A stretch of DNA of 64,000 bases, from the NCBI RefSeq assembly GCF_004210375.1, contig NC_134825.1:41472348-41536347 (forward strand), given 5' to 3'. Both the position numbers and the translations under genes were made by a program. The DNA comes from Tachypleus tridentatus (taxonomy: Eukaryota; Arthropoda; Merostomata; Xiphosura; Limulidae). This document shows positions 58,635-64,000 of this stretch, in pieces. Positions within the stretch are counted from its first letter, which is position 1. Each line of letters opens with the position of its first letter. Under the pieces are notes generated by a model. The model was not told the origin of the DNA, did not search any database, and saw only the letters and a list, made by a program, of their open reading frames with translations.

Positions 58635-61132
58635 CACAGGTCAACAAATTATTTCGAAATCTCAGTTGCATAAGATTTTTTTACTCATTCTTACCCTTTG
58701 GTGACCTGCTAAATTCAAATATGAAAACGGTTCAGCTCTACATGCTCTATTTTAATGCAATTTTAAGTTTTCATTCTAGCTGTTTGTGGTCAAATTAACA
58801 CGTTTCTTGCGATGCTATATTGGCAAACTGGCAACTGCTGCGATGCTCTTGTACATCTGACAGCTTCAGTGCTGCACAGAGCTATGATAACGTGAGGTTG
58901 TCGTTACATTTGTCTCTAGCCTGCAACTTAGTTGAAGGTAAGATAATAGTGGACACCGGTGGGTCCCATCGCAGAAAACGTGTTAATTACTTACACGTTT
59001 ATGTTATCAACAGAGATATTAAAATTGTTTTGATTTTGTTTCAGATCTGATCATGGCTACAAGGAGACGTCAATGTGAGAACAAGCCGAACGCTTTCTGT
59101 TATATTTGTGGATGCTTCACGCTTATTCGTCAAAGGCGTAATATAACGTCGTTTGTGAGGCGTGCTTATAAAGCGTACTTTAGACTTGCTCTAGATAACC
59201 AAGACAAGAAATGGGCCCCACATATTGTGTGTCATAACTGCGAGGAAATGCTGCGTGACTGGACAAAAGGGAAACGTAAGGGTTTACCTTTCGGAATTCC
59301 CATGACCTGGCGAGAACCGATGGACCACACAACTGACTGCTATTTTTGTCTGGTCAATACAAAGCATTGGCAAGAAAAACAGACACAAAATCTCATATCC
59401 TAGTGTCCCCTCAGCAATCCGACCTACTCTGCACTCTGATGAGCTCCCAATCCCAGTTTTTAAAGGATTTCTTCCATCTGAAGATGTGGGTAGTGACTAG
59501 GAGCAAGAGACTGCTGATGAAACTCAAGAAATACTTTCAGAATCTGGCGATCCTTCTTATGAGACCCCACAGTCATTAACTCCTCAACAGTTTAGCCAGC
59601 CAGAGTTGAATGACCTTGTGCGTGATTTGGGTCTCTCCAAAAATGCAGCTGAAGTGTTAGCTTCCAGGATGCAAGAAAAGAATCAGCTGAGCCATACAAC
59701 TAAAATGTCATACTTCCGAAATCGGGAGCAGCTTTTGTGCCATTTTTTACAGAAGAGAATATGTTTGTTTATTGTCATAATATCTCAGGTCTTCTCCAGG
59801 AATTAGGGATGCCAGAATACCATCCAAATGACTGGCGAATATTTCTAGATTGTTCTAAGCAAAGTTTGAAGTGCGTTCTACTTCATAATGGCAATGTCTA
59901 TGCAGCTGTTCCAATTGGACACTCTGTGTATTTACGAGAGGAATATAATGACATTAAGACTGTGATTGACTTACTAAAATACCACGAGCACAACTGAACA
60001 ACTTGTGTGGACCTCAAAATGGTTAATTTCTCCGAGATCAACAAAGAGGATTTACAAAGTACCCCTGCTATCTTTGCATGTGGGACAGCCGAGCTCGAGA
60101 AAAGCACTGGAACCAGAAGGAGTGGCCCATACGTGAGACTCTGAAGGCAGGTGTGCCAAATATTGTCAACGATCCAATTGTCAGTCGAGAAAATATCATA
60201 TTTCCTCCTCTCCATATCAAGCTGGGCTTGATGAAACAGTTTATGAAGACGTTGAATACTGACGGTGAATGCTTCCAACACATATTTTCTGTGCTCCCTG
60301 GTTTGTCCTTCGAGAAGATCAAGGCAGGTGTTTTTGATGGACCACAGATTCGTACACTTGTGCGTGATCAAGAATTTGCCAGAAAGATGAACGACAAGGA
60401 AAGGACTTCATGGCTTTCATTTGTGGCGGTGATGGCAAACTTTCTCGGTAATAAAAAAGCTGACAACTATGAAACCCTTGTAGCGAATATGTTGTCAGCT
60501 TTTCGCGCTCTTGGATGTAACATGAGTGTCAAACTCCATTACCTGTACAGTCATCTTGATAGATTCCCTGAGAACCCAGGAGCTGTAAGTGACGAGCAAG
60601 GCGAGCGGTTCCATCAGGACCTCAAGACCATGGAAGAGCGTTACCATGGGAGATGGGACAAACATATGATGGCAGATTACTGCTGGAGCATTAAACGAGA
60701 ATACCCTGAGACAGTCCACAAACGCAAGAGCTACAAGCGGAAATTCATGAGTAGACTGCAATTGAGCTTTGCCTCCTCATAGTAGCAAATGTCTTATCTA
60801 CTAATCAGTTTTATATAAATAAATTGAATTATAACTTGATATAAAATTGAATTTATATAAATAACTTGAATACATTTATACTATCTTGTATTTTCTTTTT
60901 TTCTATTACCCAGCTATATTAAAGAGTTTTATAACATATTTTATCACATATTTTTCATGATAGACTACGACGTCAATGTGATGATGACGAAATTTTGAGA
61001 TTTTCAAATACCTTGATTGCAAAAAAAGTAGAGCACTGAGGAAAAAACTAACTTCAGATCTGAAATCAGGGCAAGAAATTATGTCATACCAAGTGTTTGA
61101 TATAAATGCAACAAAAACTTTGTTGACCAGTG
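58635..61132 (+). mobile_element. 2.5-kb DNA transposon with CAC-type terminal inverted repeats, inserted after the A/B duplication
   Basis: Terminal repeats: CACAGGTCAACAAA at the left and, on the right read inversely, CACTGGTCAACAAA (one mismatch). It is flanked by TAA at 58632-58634 and 61133-61135. The homologous block at 15701-15703 has a single TAA and no insert, which defines the exact ends. It encodes one transposase-like protein (59053-60782). The CACTG ends and 3-bp duplication fit a CACTA/CMC-like element; TAA would also fit a Harbinger-type site, but the protein does not look like one. Superfamily is therefore inferred, not shown. Confidence 0.88.
59053..60782 (+). pseudogene. transposase-like protein of the 58635-61132 element (frameshifted)
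   Basis: The N-terminal open part (59053-59403) has paired cysteines in CYICGCF, CHNCEEM and CYFCLVN, suggesting a zinc-binding module of about 100 residues. After a frameshift near 59390, a Ser/Pro/Glu-rich linker carries a TAG at 59498. Then come DLVRDLGLSKNAAEVLASRM, a shift near 59735, FLDCSKQSLKCVLLHNGN (about 59841), a TGA at 59995 and CVDLKMVNF (about 60004). After a shift near 60030 comes a long open part: FPPLHIKLGLMKQFMK, GPQIRTL, SDEQGERFHQDLKTM and MMADYCWSIKRE, ending at 60782. The Asp residues in FLDCSK and CVDLKM and an acidic residue in DEQGERFH are candidates for a DDE/DDD triad (inference). I have seen this protein type in many arthropod genomes, usually left uncharacterised. 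Three shifts and two stops make this copy non-coding as written. Confidence 0.8.
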
Positions 61133-64000
61133 TAATTAATCCCATAATCTACAGCTAGAACTGTGAACTTACAGCAAATTTGAACAAACAGTGCTCAAAA
61201 TAAGGTTGGAGAAACTCATTTGTGACAAAATAAAGAAGCCTTACAAGCTTTGTTCTCAATTCCTTGTAATGATGAACAAATACAAGTGTGTATAAAAAGT
61301 TGAATGTAGTAAACAGTGTAACATAGCTAATCATTTTTCAGCAAGCAATATCAAAGATGGTAAAATATTAGAGATAAAAATTTATAAAACTCAAACATTT
61401 AAGAAAAAATTGAGTTACAGAGAAAACAGATGGAGTCAGTTTATAAAAGCAAACAGAAATGATAGGATAATGCAAAGATTGTAACAATTTCAGACCATAT
61501 GTAATTGTAGCAAAGCTATGTCATTATTTAAAGTTGTGGGTTCATTTATAAAATTTTGAACTTGATAAACTTCTATACCTAATATATTACACTATTATTT
61601 GTTGCTATAAACACACTGGTCAAATATTGATTTTAGCTGCCATTGTTCATCAATATTTTCAATACATCTATATGTATGAATATTATTCAAAGCCTTGTTT
61701 TTATCTTTACTACAGCTTTACCCTATAGTTGCTGGAAAACATTTTAGATGAAGCATAGAACTGTGTATTCAAGTAAAAAAATAGCTTTTAAGAATCTGGG
61801 TATTGTCAAACAATGATAACGTTTATGAGCAATATTATTGTAGAACCATTTTTGTTTATAAAGCAAGGCAAATAAATATCTTGAAGTTGCTGAAATTTTA
61901 TCCACAGGAAGATTCCATAAGATTTATTAATCAATTTTGTTTTATTTTTTCTCCAGATTCTATGATCTTGTTTCTAATTCAACTATTTTATAAATTTTAA
62001 AACCTAAACATTTATAAAAAAAGAAAAGTGGAGACATTCAAATAATGAAAAGGTTAAACTTTTGTTTACTCTTATTCTTTGGCTGTGATACTGGTTGGCA
62101 ACACCTACTCTGAGAAGATTTTAATTGCTACAAATCTGTTCATTTTATATACGTTTGATGCTTAGTTCCAATATTAATAGTTTCTAATAAACTGTTTTTT
62201 CAAGTTGCTGGCGTTAAAAAATGTAAAATTCACCGCCATACACAATTTATTTTATAGTGTTCAAATATCTAAAGCCAACAGTCATAAATACAGTTTGAGA
62301 GTGACATTATTTTCTTTTTGCTGTGAAACTTCCTTTCTTTCTCGTATTGATTATACATTTCAACCAGAAATAATTCTTGTTTATACACCTTCAAATAATC
62401 TATAATAATTTATTTCAACAAAGTGTGTTGGTAGGTCATTTGGCATGTAATTGTATTTTTGCTAATAAGCATATGTAAAACCTGGTTTCTTTGTCAAGTT
62501 ATAACAGTACAATACATAGCTATGTGATGCAGTTGGTTTTACTTCATTGCATATTATAAGTTTACCACAAAATAATCAATTCAAGATTAAACAATACTCA
62601 ATGATGTACACAAATGAAAAGAGCTTACTTTTTTATTAATATTTAACAATTTAATATTGAAGTAAAAATGAAGACATAAAGAACAACAGCATAAAATAAA
62701 AATATAGCAGCAACTATTTAAATAAATAAAAGAAAAGCATGGATATATATTCCAGCCAAACTGATGAGAGACAAAGTTTTGATGAAAGATTATATGCATA
62801 TGTCATACAGTAATTTAAATTTTGTAGGCCACTGAAATATTGTAAGTTAAACATTTATATCAAACATTTTGTTCCTTGTGGCTTAAAATCTGAGGTGTGT
62901 AAAAGATATACCTAGATTGTAATTTTGTTTCTTACACACCTCTTAATTTTCAGTCACAATAGATGAAAGGGGAATGTGAAATAAGAAACATCCACAGTTA
63001 ACGTGTTTTCCTAATAACCAAAGTTTCAAAATTTAAAGTTTAGGTAGAAAGAAAATATAGAACAATTTCTATATTTATTTGGTGTTTGCCATTTGTGTGT
63101 TATAACTTATAATACCTAGAAACAAATATAAGTTCTTTACTTGTTGGTTTTTGAAAAATAGACTATCACTTTAACACTGGTTTAAACTAACAAATACCAA
63201 CACAACCTTGTTTTCATAAAACTACAAGAGTAATGTGTTGTCAATGAACAATGAATCTATACTAAAAGGAAACTTTGTCACAAGCAAACTAAAATACTCA
63301 GATCATGTTGAAAAATGTCTCAAAACTTACATAATTTTACATCACCATCTATTTGAATATTGATGCATTGTCGTATTATAAATTAATATTTGCTAAAAGG
63401 AAATATTCTTGTAAACATTTGGAACTACACATGTGTACAAAGGCATGTGTCTCAAAACTTACTTAATTTAACATTACCACCCATTTCAAGTAAAATAAAG
63501 TAAAAACACTGAAAACCTGGAATTCATTATATTAATGAAAACATGGAAGAGTTTGTATTATTTAATGTTTAGAAACCATTAAAAATGAAGAGGCTTTTTC
63601 AAAAATAATGTGTTCATAATCTGTAGTTCTGGAGTTGAGAACTTTAAATATTCCTAAAGTATGAGGTGTGTGGTTGTTCTAAACGTGGAGTTAAATACAA
63701 CTTAATTAGGTGGATTATTAGCTTATATCTGCTTCTTGCTGATATTTTCATGTGCCACTTATCTATATATATGGATTGCCTGCTGCATACCATCAGTTGG
63801 AGAAAATATGCCATCATCATAAAACAAAAAACTACAGAATAATGCATCATATTTTGTTTTTACTACATTGTTCTTTTTATTGTTGTTGAAATTTAACATT
63901 ACTTATGTGTATGAACACTGTAAAGTTATAGCATTGGCTTGTTTCTGTTTGCATTTCTGTTTCACTCCACTTTCTTTCAATTTTCAAGAAATTCCCACAG

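Larger units (their letters stand above)
47180..64000 (+). repeat. copy B of the long duplicated block
   Basis: Begins at the first base after the 500-N gap and runs to the end of the window, parallel to 5413-18670. Extra sequence relative to copy A: 48632-49888 (with a SINE-A) and the transposon at 58635-61132. It lacks the broken SINE-A seen in copy A at 17818-17940. Confidence 0.95.

Noticed and set aside
58820..59050. Upstream exon of the transposase gene
   Set aside because: Open frame of 76 codons without domain; a splice into the ATG at 59053 is possible but nothing in the sequence requires it.
60068..60371. Minus-strand proteins opposite the transposase
   Set aside because: They are shadows of the plus-strand coding sequence, which has clear family motifs.

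Overview
This is eukaryotic DNA from an invertebrate: AT-rich, with short exons separated by GT-AG introns, and packed with tRNA-derived SINEs, LINE relics, DNA-transposon relics and minisatellites. The abundant ~280 bp SINE (tRNA-like head, conserved body, A/C-rich tail) looks to me like one I associate with horseshoe crabs (Xiphosura). That species call is from memory and only moderately confident. I see no prokaryotic operons, CRISPR arrays, rRNA genes or free-standing tRNA genes.

The only recognisable host gene lies on the + strand at 32963-45622. It is a member of the SLC6 neurotransmitter:sodium symporter family, closest by eye to the GABA/inebriated-like subgroup. Eleven exons can be placed, covering TM1-TM3 and TM6-TM12. 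The exon(s) for TM4-TM5 are not found, and four single-base frame disruptions occur, so it is either a pseudogene or a damaged assembly of a real gene. Its introns hold an antisense CR1/Jockey-type LINE relic, a pogo/Tigger-like MITE, fresh SINEs, and a 41-bp minisatellite that repeats the gene's own exon-intron junction, multiplying the 5' splice site about 17 times.

Layout: 1-5400, repeats (nested SINE in an inverted repeat, RTE-type LINE relic, small hAT-like element). 5413-18670, a long block (copy A) that recurs at 47180-64000 (copy B). 18800-32900, LINE and hAT (ZBED5-like) relics, satellites and SINEs. 32963-45622, the SLC6 gene. 46680-47179, a gap of exactly 500 N. 47180 to the end, copy B, starting directly at the gap edge. 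Copy B carries a 2.5-kb transposon (58635-61132) with terminal inverted repeats and a TAA target duplication; copy A has the empty site. Because copy B begins at a contig edge, the duplication may be an uncollapsed haplotype rather than a true segmental duplication.

No genes here form a pathway. The window is mostly a record of mobile-element activity around one transporter locus.
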